A DNA stretch of 64,000 nt, taken from positions 682,001-746,000 of the forward strand of contig NZ_JBIWGZ010000001.1 in the NCBI RefSeq assembly GCF_044763875.1, given 5' to 3'. The DNA is from Rummeliibacillus sp044763875 (GTDB lineage: Bacteria > Bacillota > Bacilli > Bacillales_A > Planococcaceae). Under the pieces are notes generated by a model. The model saw only the letters and a program-made list of their open reading frames with translations, was not told the origin of the DNA and searched no databases. Below are positions 24,870-34,007 of this stretch, piece by piece (the first letter of the stretch is position 1; each line of letters opens with the position of its first letter). A program made the position numbers and the translations under genes.

Positions 24870-26030
24870 TTAAACTTCCTTTACCATAGGTATGTTACAC
24901 GTTATCCTCATACCGTTATTCAATTTAGAATAAAAGTTAACTGTACCCGCTAATGCCGATATTCGATCTTTCATTGAGCGTAAGCCAAACCCTAAATTTA
25001 ATTCATTACAACCATTTCCATTATCTTCAATAAGAACAATCAATTCTTCTTGTTTAAACGAAATATGTATTTTAATAAAAGTTGCCTGACCATGTTTTTT
25101 CGCATTTGTAAGTCCTTCTTGTATACAACGAATAATGGCAAGCTTTATTCTTTCACCAACTTCGGTCGCATTCCCTTCGACATTCAGTTTTATAACTGTT
25201 GATGTATGTTTGGTAAAATCAGCAATCAATTCTTTCACCGATTCGACAAGGGTTTGATGATTCGTTGGCGACATATGGTGAATTGTTTTTCTCACATCAT
25301 TCAATCCATTTCGCGCTAAATCTGAAATCTCTTTTATACTTTTTTCTGCTTCTTTTTTATCTGCCTGATATAGATAAGGAAGGGCATCTAAACTTGTTAT
25401 GACCGATGTGAAAATATGGCCAACTGTATCATGCAAATCTTGTGAAACTCTGTTTCGTTCTTCCTTAATCGTCAGTTCCTCAATCTTTTTTGAGTAATAT
25501 TCCAAATCCTTGTTTTTTTCCTCAATAGAGGCAATTAACTCTTTATTAGCGTTATTGACAATCGTCAACCTCCCTAAACAAAAGCCAATACCATAAAAAA
25601 TAGTTGAGTCAATAAAGAGTGCAAAGAAATCATTATTAGTAAAGAGAATGCTGGCCCATGTACCAGCTAACAAAAAAGGTCCTACCCAAATTAATGTCCT
25701 AACTTGACAAGCATAAGCAACAGTAAGAATAGGTAAGAGTAGAAAACTGTAAGTCACTGATATTTCATACTGACTCGATAAGTAAATAAACAAAGAACCC
25801 GTTAACAGCACCTCGGCGATTAAATAATATTGGAATTTAATACGCCCAGGCCGATAAAATTGATAAGGGATTATGTAAGAACAACTAGCCCATAATAGTA
25901 AAATCCACTTTACTGAACCAATCGTACCAACGAATATCGCGTAGCCATTATTAGTAAACCATACCGTACGCATGAGAAATAGAAAATAGTCCAACCAATG
26001 CCATTTCCTTTGATCCATTACTGCTCTCAT
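24870..26030 (-). CDS. NarL-type sensor histidine kinase (HisKA_3)
   Basis: A 386-residue membrane kinase with about five N-terminal membrane helices and almost no extracytoplasmic loop, a coiled linker, and the HisKA_3 box NRVSQDLHDTVGHIF (phospho-His about 200). The HATPase region includes IEDNGNGCNELNLGFGLRSMKDR. This topology resembles DesK/LiaS intramembrane sensors. ATG 26030 is chosen because GGGGGAT lies 7 nt upstream; the earlier GTG 26051 has no site. It forms an operon with the response regulator. Confidence 0.92.
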   Translation of the reverse strand: MRAVMDQRKWHWLDYFLFLMRTVWFTNNGYAIFVGTIGSVKWILLLWASCSYIIPYQFYRPGRIKFQYYLIAEVLLTGSLFIYLSSQYEISVTYSFLLLPILTVAYACQVRTLIWVGPFLLAGTWASILFTNNDFFALFIDSTIFYGIGFCLGRLTIVNNANKELIASIEEKNKDLEYYSKKIEELTIKEERNRVSQDLHDTVGHIFTSVITSLDALPYLYQADKKEAEKSIKEISDLARNGLNDVRKTIHHMSPTNHQTLVESVKELIADFTKHTSTVIKLNVEGNATEVGERIKLAIIRCIQEGLTNAKKHGQATFIKIHISFKQEELIVLIEDNGNGCNELNLGFGLRSMKDRISALAGTVNFYSKLNNGMRITCNIPMVKEV

Positions 26031-26196
26031 ACTTTTATCCCCCATTTTCACTGTCTATATCATCGTTCCTAAAACTTCTCAAATCAAGAGGGAGAAAATA
26101 AATTGAAGTGCACGGGAGTTTTTGACGGATACAACCCATTCATTTCATTTTTTGCATTTACAAGTTTATATCTAAACTCTAAGCTACTATCCTCAT

Positions 26197-26355
26197 TTAA
26201 ATTGCGATTAGTATCCCTTGTATCATTTCTCCATCACTATATGATACAGAGATGATATTTCCTTCTTGTCTATATTCAAATAAAGTTTGGATAGAAACTT
26301 CTTCATTCTCTGTATTTTCAATTTGAATAAATTTACGACCGTTATATTTTATCAT
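26197..26355 (-). pseudogene. Truncated gene related to small N-acetylglutamate-synthase-annotated proteins
   Basis: A 52-codon frame starts MIKYNGRKFIQIENTENEEV and continues to YSDGEMIQGILIAI. It matches from memory the N-terminal half of small (~100-residue) Bacillus proteins that databases label n-acetylglutamate synthase; their second half (FRY/HVN region) is missing. No good ribosome binding site precedes it. Most likely a truncated remnant. Flanking 26031-26196 and 26356-26479 show nothing further. Confidence 0.5.
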
Positions 26356-26479
26356 ATTAAGCTACTACCCTTTTACATTTTTATCAATCTTTATTATAAA
26401 CAGTAAATCTTTTTTAAAAGGCTACAGCTACTTGATATGACTATGAAGTAATGAACTAATAACTCAATAAGAGATTCTA

Positions 26480-26726
26480 TTGTTTGTGCTATATCTATTA
26501 GAATATTGTCAAGTAGCGGAAGATGGCGACTCCTGCGGGAAAGCGAGACAGTTGAGACCCCGCAGTGAAGCACGGTACGGGCTTCCGAGGAGGCTCAACG
26601 CTCGCCCGCGGAAAGCGCCATCTGGAGCGGCATACTAAGTAATGAAATGTTATGCGAATTAATGGATTGTATATTTAGATAATATTTGTGTTTTTAGGCT
26701 AGAAAAGTATTTATGAAATTGAATCA
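26480..26726. repeat. Family 1 element, left end missing
   Basis: The GC-rich core (26513-26633) with CTCCTGCGGGAAAGCGAGA and CCGCGGAAAGCGCCATCTGG matches the copies at 9.7 and 35.7 kb. The left arm TTGTTTGTGCTATATCTATT is identical to the 9.65-kb copy but stops at about 26480. The right arm ends in TTATGAAATTGAATCA (26711-26726). The left terminal repeat is absent. Confidence 0.75.
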
Positions 26727-26810
26727 AATACTTAAAAATAAAAATACTTCTTTTTTTTTAATAATATCGCTATCATTGTGTAACAAAGGTAATTTAAAGG
26801 AGCATGAAGA

Positions 26811-27485
26811 ATGACAACTATATTAATCGTAGACGATGATATGAATATTTTAGAACTAGTGGCAACACATTTACGTGAGGAAGGATATTCTGTTACACAG
26901 GCAAAAGATGGTACGATCGCCTTACAGAAACTAAAACAGCAAACCTGTGATTTAGCTATTGTCGATGTCATGATGCCATTTATGGATGGATTTTCTCTTA
27001 CAAAAGAAATTCGTAAAAACTATGATATTCCCATCATTTTATTAACGGCAAAAAGCCAAATATCTGATAAGAAACAAGGTTACGAAGCTGGTACCGATGA
27101 TTATCTGGTTAAACCATTTGAACCTGAGGAGTTACTATTCAGGGTTAAAGCATTACTCCGTCGCTATGATGTTGTAGAAGATGATAATGTATTGAAAGCT
27201 GGCAACATTATTATTCAGAAGGATCGTTATGAGGTCCAAGTAGAGGATCGTTCACTATTCCTACCACCAAAGGAATTCGAATTATTATGCTTCTTAATGG
27301 CACATCAAAAACAGACATTTAGCCGAGAACAACTCATTGAGCAAGTTTGGGGAATGGATTTTATTGGAGATGATCGCACGGTTGATGTTCATATCAAACG
27401 ATTACGCGAACATTTTAAAGACATTACCGAACATGTACATATCAAGACAATACGCGGTGTCGGCTATATGTTGGAGGAATTTTAA
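26811..27485 (+). CDS. hssR: Heme response regulator HssR
   Basis: A 224-residue OmpR-family regulator, the length of S. aureus HssR. The receiver Asp is Asp52 in LAIVDVMMPFMDGF, and the winged-helix domain carries DRTVDVHIKRLREHF. In S. aureus, HssRS senses heme stress and switches on the HrtAB exporter. Here the kinase, permease and ATPase genes follow directly, which supports the call more than the regulator sequence alone. AAAGGAG lies 9 nt before ATG 26811, and TAATG overlaps the next gene. Confidence 0.9.
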   Translation: MTTILIVDDDMNILELVATHLREEGYSVTQAKDGTIALQKLKQQTCDLAIVDVMMPFMDGFSLTKEIRKNYDIPIILLTAKSQISDKKQGYEAGTDDYLVKPFEPEELLFRVKALLRRYDVVEDDNVLKAGNIIIQKDRYEVQVEDRSLFLPPKEFELLCFLMAHQKQTFSREQLIEQVWGMDFIGDDRTVDVHIKRLREHFKDITEHVHIKTIRGVGYMLEEF

Positions 27486-28882
27486 TGAAATCTCTTTATT
27501 CAAAATTTGTTATCCTCTCGATCGCCATCATGTTTTTGAGTGGTGTTATTGCCTTTATGATTTCAAATACGTATTATCAACAAAAACTAAAGCCATACAA
27601 CGATGAAAAAAATACGAAAATTGCTCTTGATATTGCAAAGTTCACTGATTCACATCCAAATGTTGACCTAAAAGACTATTTAAACAACATAGCTTCAGTT
27701 GGCTATCAACTCTATTTAGTCGATGACACTGGTAATGAGCAATTTTTTGGAGCAGATTATCGAGTAAAAGATTTACCTAAACAATCGATTGCGTATGTAT
27801 TACAGGGACAAGTTTACCACGGGATATTAAATTTCCCACAAGAAACTTTTGTTACGGGCTTTTTTGCTAACGAATTACGAAATACAATTGGGGTTCCACT
27901 AAAACATAATGGCCATGAATACGCTCTGTTTTTACGACCAGATATTAAGCTATTATTTAATGAAATGCATATACTATTCGGTATTCTTTTCGCGTTAACC
28001 TTTGTATTAATCATTGTGTTTATCTTGATCAGTACCAAGTATTTAGTGAAGCCTATTACACATTTAACAAATGCTACTCATGATCTTGCAGCTGGAAACT
28101 TTAATGTACAGCTTGATATCGATCGAAAAGATGAAATCGGAAGGCTTGCTAACAGCTTCTCTCATATGGCACAACAACTTGAACAAACCGAAGATATAAG
28201 GAAAGAGTTTATCTCAAACGTCTCACATGATATTCAATCACCATTATCAAATATTAAAGGCTATACAAATTTATTGGAAAAAGAAAATTTAAGTTCTTCA
28301 CAAAAATCACAGTATATTAAAGTGATTAATGGTGAAATTAATCGTTTATCATCGCTAACACAGCAACTATTATTATTAACTTCATTGGATCAAACTAATA
28401 ATCTAGTCAAACCTGAACACATTGAATTATCACTTATGATCAAAGAATTAGTTCGCCAATATCAGTGGGCTATTGGTGAAAAAGGGATTATGCTTAGTTA
28501 TAATTTGCCTGAAATTAGTATTGAAGGTGATCCTGTTTTACTGAACAATGTGTTCGATAATTTACTAACAAATGCGATGAAATATAATCTTGATGGTGGT
28601 CGAATGGATATTTCGTTAGAGGAACATGCAGATCATATCATTATTTCATTTAGTGATACGGGTATCGGCATGACTAAAGAGCAACAACTTCGTATTTTTG
28701 ACCGTTTTTATCGAGCCGATACTTCTCGTACAAAGTCAACTCCAGGAACAGGACTTGGACTTTCAATTGTAAAGTCTATTATTACAATGCATCATGGCAG
28801 TATTTCAGTTGATAGTGCATTAAATCAGGGTACTACTTTTACGATTACATTACCGAAGCAATACACAAAATCCAGTAGCTAA
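27485..28882 (+). CDS. hssS: Heme sensor histidine kinase HssS
   Basis: A 465-residue kinase with membrane helices at about 8-27 and 163-185 around a ~130-residue extracytoplasmic sensor domain. HAMP follows, then the His box SNVSHDIQSPLSNIKGY (His248) and HATPase motifs (DTGIGMTKEQ, GTGLGLSIVKSI). The sensor domain shares YHGI and VTGFFANE-type blocks and LRPDI with S. aureus HssS as I recall it. It is coupled to hssR by a TAATG overlap. It is expected to sense heme-derived membrane damage or heme itself. Confidence 0.9.
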   Translation: MKSLYSKFVILSIAIMFLSGVIAFMISNTYYQQKLKPYNDEKNTKIALDIAKFTDSHPNVDLKDYLNNIASVGYQLYLVDDTGNEQFFGADYRVKDLPKQSIAYVLQGQVYHGILNFPQETFVTGFFANELRNTIGVPLKHNGHEYALFLRPDIKLLFNEMHILFGILFALTFVLIIVFILISTKYLVKPITHLTNATHDLAAGNFNVQLDIDRKDEIGRLANSFSHMAQQLEQTEDIRKEFISNVSHDIQSPLSNIKGYTNLLEKENLSSSQKSQYIKVINGEINRLSSLTQQLLLLTSLDQTNNLVKPEHIELSLMIKELVRQYQWAIGEKGIMLSYNLPEISIEGDPVLLNNVFDNLLTNAMKYNLDGGRMDISLEEHADHIIISFSDTGIGMTKEQQLRIFDRFYRADTSRTKSTPGTGLGLSIVKSIITMHHGSISVDSALNQGTTFTITLPKQYTKSSS

Positions 28883-28902
28883 TTTAGTTACTGGATTTTT
28901 TT
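28869..28902 (+). terminator. Terminator after hssS
   Basis: AATCCAGTA and TACTGGATT pair around GCTAATTTAG and are followed by eight T residues. The hairpin begins inside the last hssS codons and separates the regulators from the exporter. Confidence 0.85.
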
Positions 28903-28912
28903 TACATTTTTT

Positions 28913-28945
28913 ATTCATATTCCATTCATAATCCCCTTGTATAGT
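28913..28945 (+). promoter_or_regulatory. HssR direct-repeat box and hrtBA promoter
   Basis: ATTCATATT (28913-28921), CC, then ATTCATAAT (28924-28932) is a tandem repeat that fits the published S. aureus HssR site GTTCATATT-N2-GTTCATATT at 8/9 and 7/9 bases. A -10-like TATAGT follows at 28940-28945, so the box replaces the -35, as expected of an activator. Confidence 0.8.
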
Positions 28946-28978
28946 AAGGGTATCAACAAAACAGGAGGATGATGAAAG

Positions 28979-30067
28979 ATGTTTTCATTATCATTGAAAG
29001 AAATTCAATTTTTTAAACTACGTTATATATTAATTGGCTTTATATTATTTTTTATATCGTCACTTGTCTTTATCATTAGCGGACTGGCAAACGGGCTAGC
29101 AAATGATAATGCCTCAGCTATGAAAAATATGCAAGCTACTTCCTACTATTTAGCAAAGGATTCGGAAAATCGATTAGATCGTTCTCATTTTTCCGCAAAT
29201 GATGTTGCAAAAATGGACAATGATCACGCACAAGCTTTTGGATTACAAATGATGTCACTTAAAGATACAGACTCAAAGAAAAAAGTTGATGTAACATTAA
29301 TGGGCCTAAACCCAGAGAAGTTTATTATGCCCACTGTAATAGATGGTAAAAGCTTAAATACAACTACAAAAAACACAGTTGTTGCTGACAAAACACTCCA
29401 AAAACAAGGTGTTAAAATTGGGGACAAACTTTATGAAGAAAACACAAAAACAACATTTACAGTAGTCGGTTTTACAGAAAATCAAACGTACAGTCATACA
29501 CCTGTTGTCTTTATGAATAACAAATCTTGGAATGCATTCTTTGGTGGAAAAGACCACGCTTCTTATAACGCTATTGCAGTACAGAACGACTCTAGAAATA
29601 CAAAAGCAGATGTTGAAAAACATGTCGCTGATGGGAAATGGATTGTAAAAGACGATGTTGTGAAAAAGATTCCAGGATATGATGCCGAACAAAGCTCATT
29701 AAATATGATGCTTGCATTCCTTATCGTAATCGCAGTATTTGTACTAGCAGCATTCTTCTACATTATGACGATTCAAAAAGTAAACCAATTTGGTATTTTA
29801 AAAGCAATTGGTGCAAAGAACGGCTTCTTAATTGGCTCTACTATGCTCCAAGTGCTTGTACTTTCAATTATTAGTATTAGTCTTGCAATTGGCTTTGCAT
29901 TTATTTTGCAAAAGATTATGCCAAATGGAATTCCATTTGTCTTTGACTTTGCGTTAATCATGAAATTCGGTGGCGTATTATTAGCCGTTTCATTACTTGG
30001 TGCACTTTTCTCAAGCACAAGTATTGTGAAAGCCGATCCACTACAAGCAATGGGGAGAGTTGAATAA
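28979..30067 (+). CDS. hrtB: Heme exporter permease HrtB (FtsX/MacB-type)
   Basis: A 362-residue ABC permease with one N-terminal helix (YILIGFILFFISSLVFIISG), a ~190-residue extracytoplasmic domain, and three C-terminal helices in an FtsX domain (FLIVIAVFVLAAFFYIMTIQKVNQFGILKAIGA). That is the HrtB/MacB layout; S. aureus HrtB has about 350 residues. It partners the ATPase encoded next (TAATG overlap) to expel heme from the membrane. AGGAGG lies 10 nt upstream of ATG 28979, and a HssR-type box lies further upstream. Confidence 0.92.
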   Translation: MFSLSLKEIQFFKLRYILIGFILFFISSLVFIISGLANGLANDNASAMKNMQATSYYLAKDSENRLDRSHFSANDVAKMDNDHAQAFGLQMMSLKDTDSKKKVDVTLMGLNPEKFIMPTVIDGKSLNTTTKNTVVADKTLQKQGVKIGDKLYEENTKTTFTVVGFTENQTYSHTPVVFMNNKSWNAFFGGKDHASYNAIAVQNDSRNTKADVEKHVADGKWIVKDDVVKKIPGYDAEQSSLNMMLAFLIVIAVFVLAAFFYIMTIQKVNQFGILKAIGAKNGFLIGSTMLQVLVLSIISISLAIGFAFILQKIMPNGIPFVFDFALIMKFGGVLLAVSLLGALFSSTSIVKADPLQAMGRVE

Positions 30068-30807
30068 TGACTACAATACCTTTACAACTAAAATCAATTA
30101 CAAAGAAATTCAAAGATGGGGATAAAGAGATTGAAATCTTACACAATGTAGATTTCAAAGTTGAACCTGGTGAATTCGTTGCCGTAGTTGGGCCATCTGG
30201 TTCTGGTAAAAGTACAGTTTTATCAATTGCAGGTGCACTTCAAAGTCCAGACGGTGGAGAAGTATTGATTAATGGTGAAAATATAGCTAACTATAATGAA
30301 AAGCAAAAAGCCGATGTTCGTTTACGCTCTATCGGATACATTTTCCAAGCTTCCAATTTAGTACCTTACTTAAAGGTAAAAGATCAATTAAAACTTGTAA
30401 CGGAACTCGCAGGCAATTGGGATGATGAAGCAAAAAAACGTGCAGATGATCTTTTAGAATCTGTTGGATTATCAAATCGTGCCAACAAATTCGTACAGCA
30501 TTTATCTGGTGGTGAAAAACAACGTGTAGCCATCGCACGAGCTTTTATGAATGAACCAGATATTATTTTAGCCGACGAACCAACCGCTGCCCTCGATTCT
30601 TCTAGAAGTAGTGAAATCGTTGAACTTATTGCAAAAGAAGTTCATGACAAAAACAAAGCTGCAGTGATGGTAACACATGATGAATCTGTTCTTCACTACT
30701 GCGATAAAATCTATGAAATGCAAGATGGACGTCTTGTATTACGCGATAATGATCTTTTCATGCCTCAACAAAATGATGCTTTTTTTGAAGAAGTAAGAGG
30801 TGTCTAG
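30067..30807 (+). CDS. hrtA: Heme exporter ATPase HrtA
   Basis: A 246-residue LolD/MacB-class ABC ATPase. Walker A is GPSGSGKST (residues 42-50), the signature is LSGGEKQRVAIARA, Walker B is IILADEPTAALD, and the switch His is in VTHDE. Somewhat longer than S. aureus HrtA (221) because of a C-terminal tail (FMPQQNDAFFEEVRGV). It energises HrtB for heme export. Last gene of the heme-response module. Confidence 0.93.
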   Translation: MTTIPLQLKSITKKFKDGDKEIEILHNVDFKVEPGEFVAVVGPSGSGKSTVLSIAGALQSPDGGEVLINGENIANYNEKQKADVRLRSIGYIFQASNLVPYLKVKDQLKLVTELAGNWDDEAKKRADDLLESVGLSNRANKFVQHLSGGEKQRVAIARAFMNEPDIILADEPTAALDSSRSSEIVELIAKEVHDKNKAAVMVTHDESVLHYCDKIYEMQDGRLVLRDNDLFMPQQNDAFFEEVRGV

Positions 30808-30818
30808 AACTTCAAATA

Positions 30819-30855
30819 AAGGGAAACCCAATTTTCTAAGGGTTTCCCTTTTTTA
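30819..30855 (+). terminator. Terminator after hrtA
   Basis: AAGGGAAACCC and GGGTTTCCCTT form a perfect 11-bp stem with a 10-nt loop, followed by TTTTTATT. Confidence 0.93.
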
Positions 30856-30888
30856 TTAAGCTAATGGCTAAATGCTATCTTATTATTT

Positions 30889-32394
30889 TTATGAAGTTAT
30901 AACTGGCAGCTCGATGATAAAGTGCAACATTCCATCCTTATACTCCGCGTTAATCTTACCCCCATGTAGTTCTACAATGCTCTTAGCAATTGCAAGTCCT
31001 AGTCCTGAACCATCTGCTACACTTGTTCTCGATTGGTCTTTTTTATAAAACCGCTCAAATAAGCTCATTAGCTCTTCAGACGTAAATTCAGCACTTTCAT
31101 TTGCGATACAAATGCGAAAATTGGCTTCTTTTCTTTCGAGTGAAACAAAAATTCTACCGTCACCTGTACTATATTTAATTGCATTCATTAATAAATTATC
31201 AAAAACTCTGACAATTTTTTCGGAATCTAGTATTGCAAAGATGCGTTCCTCCGAGAAATTTTTTATAAATGAACGATGATTTTCCTCTGCCTGCGGGATT
31301 AGCTCTTCAATTAATTGATCGAGGAGTTCATTGATACATACCTCTTGTTGCTCAAGAACAATACTTTCATTCGTTAGTTTCGTATATTCAAATAAATCAT
31401 CAATCAGTTTTTTTAATTGTTCGGATTTTGAAAAAGCAATCTTTAGATACTCATCATACTGCTCTTTAGTTTCATACCTCTCTTCTCTTAACAATCGTAA
31501 ATAGCCCATAATCGAGGTAAGTGGGGTCCGTAAGTCGTGTGATACATTTGTGATTAATTCACTTTTTTGTTTTTCTACCCTTCGTTCCATTTCAATACTT
31601 GTCATGATTGCTTCAGCCATATGATTTACATTGTCTGTTAATACAGCAATCTCATCCTGCCCTTTTTTCTTAATTCGATAACCTAAATTTCCTTTAGCAA
31701 TTTCCATAACGCCCTTCGCCAACACCTCAATTTGATTCATTTTTCGTTTCGTTATATAGAAGAATGAAAAGGTAAATACAGCAATTCCAATAAATAATGG
31801 GATAAGACCTTCCTTCGAACTTGCGATAACCATTCCCTCTGGAATACCACTGACAAACAAATATAAGTTTTTATCTTCTATGGTTAATGGATAATAGGCA
31901 ATAAATTCTTGTCGCAATTGCTCGATTGCCGGTATCTCATAATTATAGAGTGGATCGTTAATCGTAAAATCCATTGCATTTCGAATCTTAGAATGCAAAT
32001 TGATTTGTTCCTCTTCCACTTGCTTTGTTTTGTATATAACCTTTCCGTTCTCATCGGTAACTATTACTTTCAATGCACTCTGTTTCATTTCCAGCTTTTC
32101 ATTTTCTGATTCAATCATTTGCTGTAAAGCTTCTACACTATTTTCTGTGATAGCTAAATCTGCGGTACGCTGCGCTTGATCATTTATTTGTTGCATCCCT
32201 TGACTATAGTCAAAGGTAGTTGTTTGGTTGAACGGAAGTGTGGCTCTTGCAGCAAGTAAACCTAAAAATGCGCAAAGAATAAAAGCCGTCAACAGTTGAA
32301 TTCTAATACTCTGCCGAACTTTTGTAATGGAATTTACAATGAGCATTTTAAGTTTATTTAGTAAATATTTGAATGGCTTAATGATCTTTCTCAA
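30889..32394 (-). CDS. OmpR-type sensor histidine kinase
   Basis: A 501-residue kinase with helices at about 33-51 and 206-224 around a ~150-residue extracytoplasmic domain, HAMP (about 225-280), phospho-His in LITNVSHDLRTPLTSIMGY, and HATPase motifs ending GSGLGLAIAKSIVELHGG. It overlaps the preceding regulator gene by 17 nt, so the two are translationally coupled. It resembles Bacillus VanS/YkoH-like kinases, but no specific orthologue is recognised. Downstream of DedA and methyltransferase genes, which hints at an envelope role (inference). Confidence 0.92.
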   Translation of the reverse strand: MRKIIKPFKYLLNKLKMLIVNSITKVRQSIRIQLLTAFILCAFLGLLAARATLPFNQTTTFDYSQGMQQINDQAQRTADLAITENSVEALQQMIESENEKLEMKQSALKVIVTDENGKVIYKTKQVEEEQINLHSKIRNAMDFTINDPLYNYEIPAIEQLRQEFIAYYPLTIEDKNLYLFVSGIPEGMVIASSKEGLIPLFIGIAVFTFSFFYITKRKMNQIEVLAKGVMEIAKGNLGYRIKKKGQDEIAVLTDNVNHMAEAIMTSIEMERRVEKQKSELITNVSHDLRTPLTSIMGYLRLLREERYETKEQYDEYLKIAFSKSEQLKKLIDDLFEYTKLTNESIVLEQQEVCINELLDQLIEELIPQAEENHRSFIKNFSEERIFAILDSEKIVRVFDNLLMNAIKYSTGDGRIFVSLERKEANFRICIANESAEFTSEELMSLFERFYKKDQSRTSVADGSGLGLAIAKSIVELHGGKINAEYKDGMLHFIIELPVITS

Positions 32395-33079
32395 TTTTAT
32401 AACCTACTCCCCATACTGTTTTAATATATTGAGGATTTCTTGGATTTGTCTCAATTCTTTCTCGGATTTTGCGAATATGTACCATTACCGTATTTTCATA
32501 CTGAATAGCCTCTTCCTTCCAAACCTTTTCATAAATTTGCTCAGCACTCATCACCATGCCTTGATTTCTTGCAAGTAATTCAAGAATTGAAAACTCCCTT
32601 GGTGTAAGCTTCACTTTTTCATTTTTGACAATTACTTCATGTGATGCAGTATTAATTCGCATATCGCCAATTTCTATTTCATTCTCGTTCATCATATCTA
32701 GTCGATTCATTTTGATATATCTACGAAGCTGAGACTTTATGCGCGCAATTAGCTCTAAAGGGTTAAAGGGCTTTGTTACATAGTCGTCTGCCCCTAATGT
32801 TAATCCAACAATTTTATCCATATCCTGCGATTTTGCTGACAGCATAATAATCGGCATCTCGGCTATTTCCCTTACCTTCTTACACATCTCAATGCCATCC
32901 AAATTCGGCATCATAATATCTAAGATAATTAAATGTACTTTATGCTTCTTTAAAAAACTTAGCCCCTCCTCTCCATCTCTCGCCTCAAGTACACCGTAGC
33001 CTTCGTTTTTTAAATAAATCGCAATAAGATTTCTAATCTCTTTTTCATCATCAACAATAAGTATCGTTTCTTTACTCAT
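32378..33079 (-). CDS. OmpR-family response regulator
   Basis: A 233-residue regulator: receiver Asp in HLIILDIMMPNLDG, Lys in YVTKPFNPLELIAR, and a winged-helix DNA-binding domain with ENTVMVHIRKIRERIE. ATG 33079 has GGTGGG 5 nt upstream; the TTG at 33082 overlaps too close. Pairs with the overlapping kinase gene. Target genes are unknown; the DedA/methyltransferase operon 330 bp upstream is a candidate. Confidence 0.93.
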   Translation of the reverse strand: MSKETILIVDDEKEIRNLIAIYLKNEGYGVLEARDGEEGLSFLKKHKVHLIILDIMMPNLDGIEMCKKVREIAEMPIIMLSAKSQDMDKIVGLTLGADDYVTKPFNPLELIARIKSQLRRYIKMNRLDMMNENEIEIGDMRINTASHEVIVKNEKVKLTPREFSILELLARNQGMVMSAEQIYEKVWKEEAIQYENTVMVHIRKIRERIETNPRNPQYIKTVWGVGYKIEKDH

Positions 33080-33129
33080 CAAATCCCACCAATTTCAAAG
33101 TATATTAAACTATCAGGTATATTATTCAG

Positions 33130-33345
33130 AGCCATCAGCATAGCGTGGTGTTGATTTCCGTTCCGTCTGGCCGTTTTCCTGGAGGCGTCCATTGATCCGC
33201 TTTGGCCAATAGGATGTTGGTCACGAAGGCGTTATCACAGGACGTGATGCTTTTAACTTTCGTTCCCCTACTCACTCGCTCCAGGGTCTCATCTGTGACG
33301 CTGATCCCCAAGGAGCCGCCCAGTCTCCACTCCAATCATCCTCTT
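33130..33345. repeat. GC-rich repeat-like insert related to family 1 long form
   Basis: About 215 bp much richer in GC than its surroundings. On the minus strand it contains GGAGTGGAGACTGGGCGGC, CACAGATGAGACCCTGGAGC, and CACGTCCTGTGATAACGCC then TCGTGACCAACATCCTATTG. The last two blocks closely match the extra insert of the 9.7-kb element (CACGTCCTGTGGCAACG...CCGTGACCAAC.TCCTGTTG). A 66-codon frame passes through but lacks a ribosome binding site and is not called. This fills the gap 33080-33413. Confidence 0.65.
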
Positions 33346-33413
33346 TGCATACAACACACTTCCTAATTTTAACTATTTTTTTATTTTTCGTATATAAAAA
33401 TAATAAAAACATT

Positions 33414-34007
33414 CTATGATATCGACTTTAATTTTTGTGCATAAATATAATAAAAACATCCTAAAATACCGACGAAAGCGCCAAAATATATACCGTATTT
33501 TGTTGCTAGTATGGAAATATTTTCAATGTATTTTCCAAAGAACAAACCAAGTGTAAAGTAAATCAATGTCCAAACAAAACCTGCTGAGTAATAATACAAA
33601 GCGTATTTTTTAAACGACATGTTGTTCATACCGACTAAGTATGGAAGTATATGTCTTACAATTGGTATGAAATAGCTTATAACTAAAGCAAAATGACCAT
33701 ATCTATCTATTAGTTCTTTTGACTTCAATAAATATTTAGCCTTTTTCTTTTTCACCAATTTATCAAGTATTTTATGGCCAAACACTTTACCAAGGATAAA
33801 TCCTAAGGAAAGTCCTGAAACTGCACCAAGATAAGTTATTACAAAAGCTTTTAATACACTCATTTTTCCTAAAGATGACATTAATCCGCCACTCATAACG
33901 ATCATCTCATCAGGAAGAGGCATGCCCACAATACCTAGCCATAAGCTAAAAAATAAAGCAAAATAACCATATTGCTCAATATATGATAAAAGATCCTGTA
34001 ACCCCAT
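33414..34007 (-). CDS. DedA-family membrane protein
   Basis: A 197-residue DedA (VTT-domain) protein with five or six helices. The conserved amphipathic region reads PDEMIVMSGG near the N-terminus, then KVFGHKILDKLVKKK, and YGHFALVISYFIPIVRHILPYLVGM carries the F/YxPxxR motif typical of the family. DedA proteins act as lipid scramblases or transporters (undecaprenyl phosphate, phosphatidylethanolamine) and support envelope homeostasis. It shares a TAATG overlap with the upstream methyltransferase gene, so the two form an operon. Confidence 0.92.
   Translation of the reverse strand: MGLQDLLSYIEQYGYFALFFSLWLGIVGMPLPDEMIVMSGGLMSSLGKMSVLKAFVITYLGAVSGLSLGFILGKVFGHKILDKLVKKKKAKYLLKSKELIDRYGHFALVISYFIPIVRHILPYLVGMNNMSFKKYALYYYSAGFVWTLIYFTLGLFFGKYIENISILATKYGIYFGAFVGILGCFYYIYAQKLKSIS

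Noticed and set aside
33135..33335. 66-codon minus-strand frame reading MEWRLGGSLGISV
   Set aside because: It lies wholly in a GC-rich repeat-like module, has no ribosome binding site, and the DNA blocks are shared with the non-coding 9.7-kb element.
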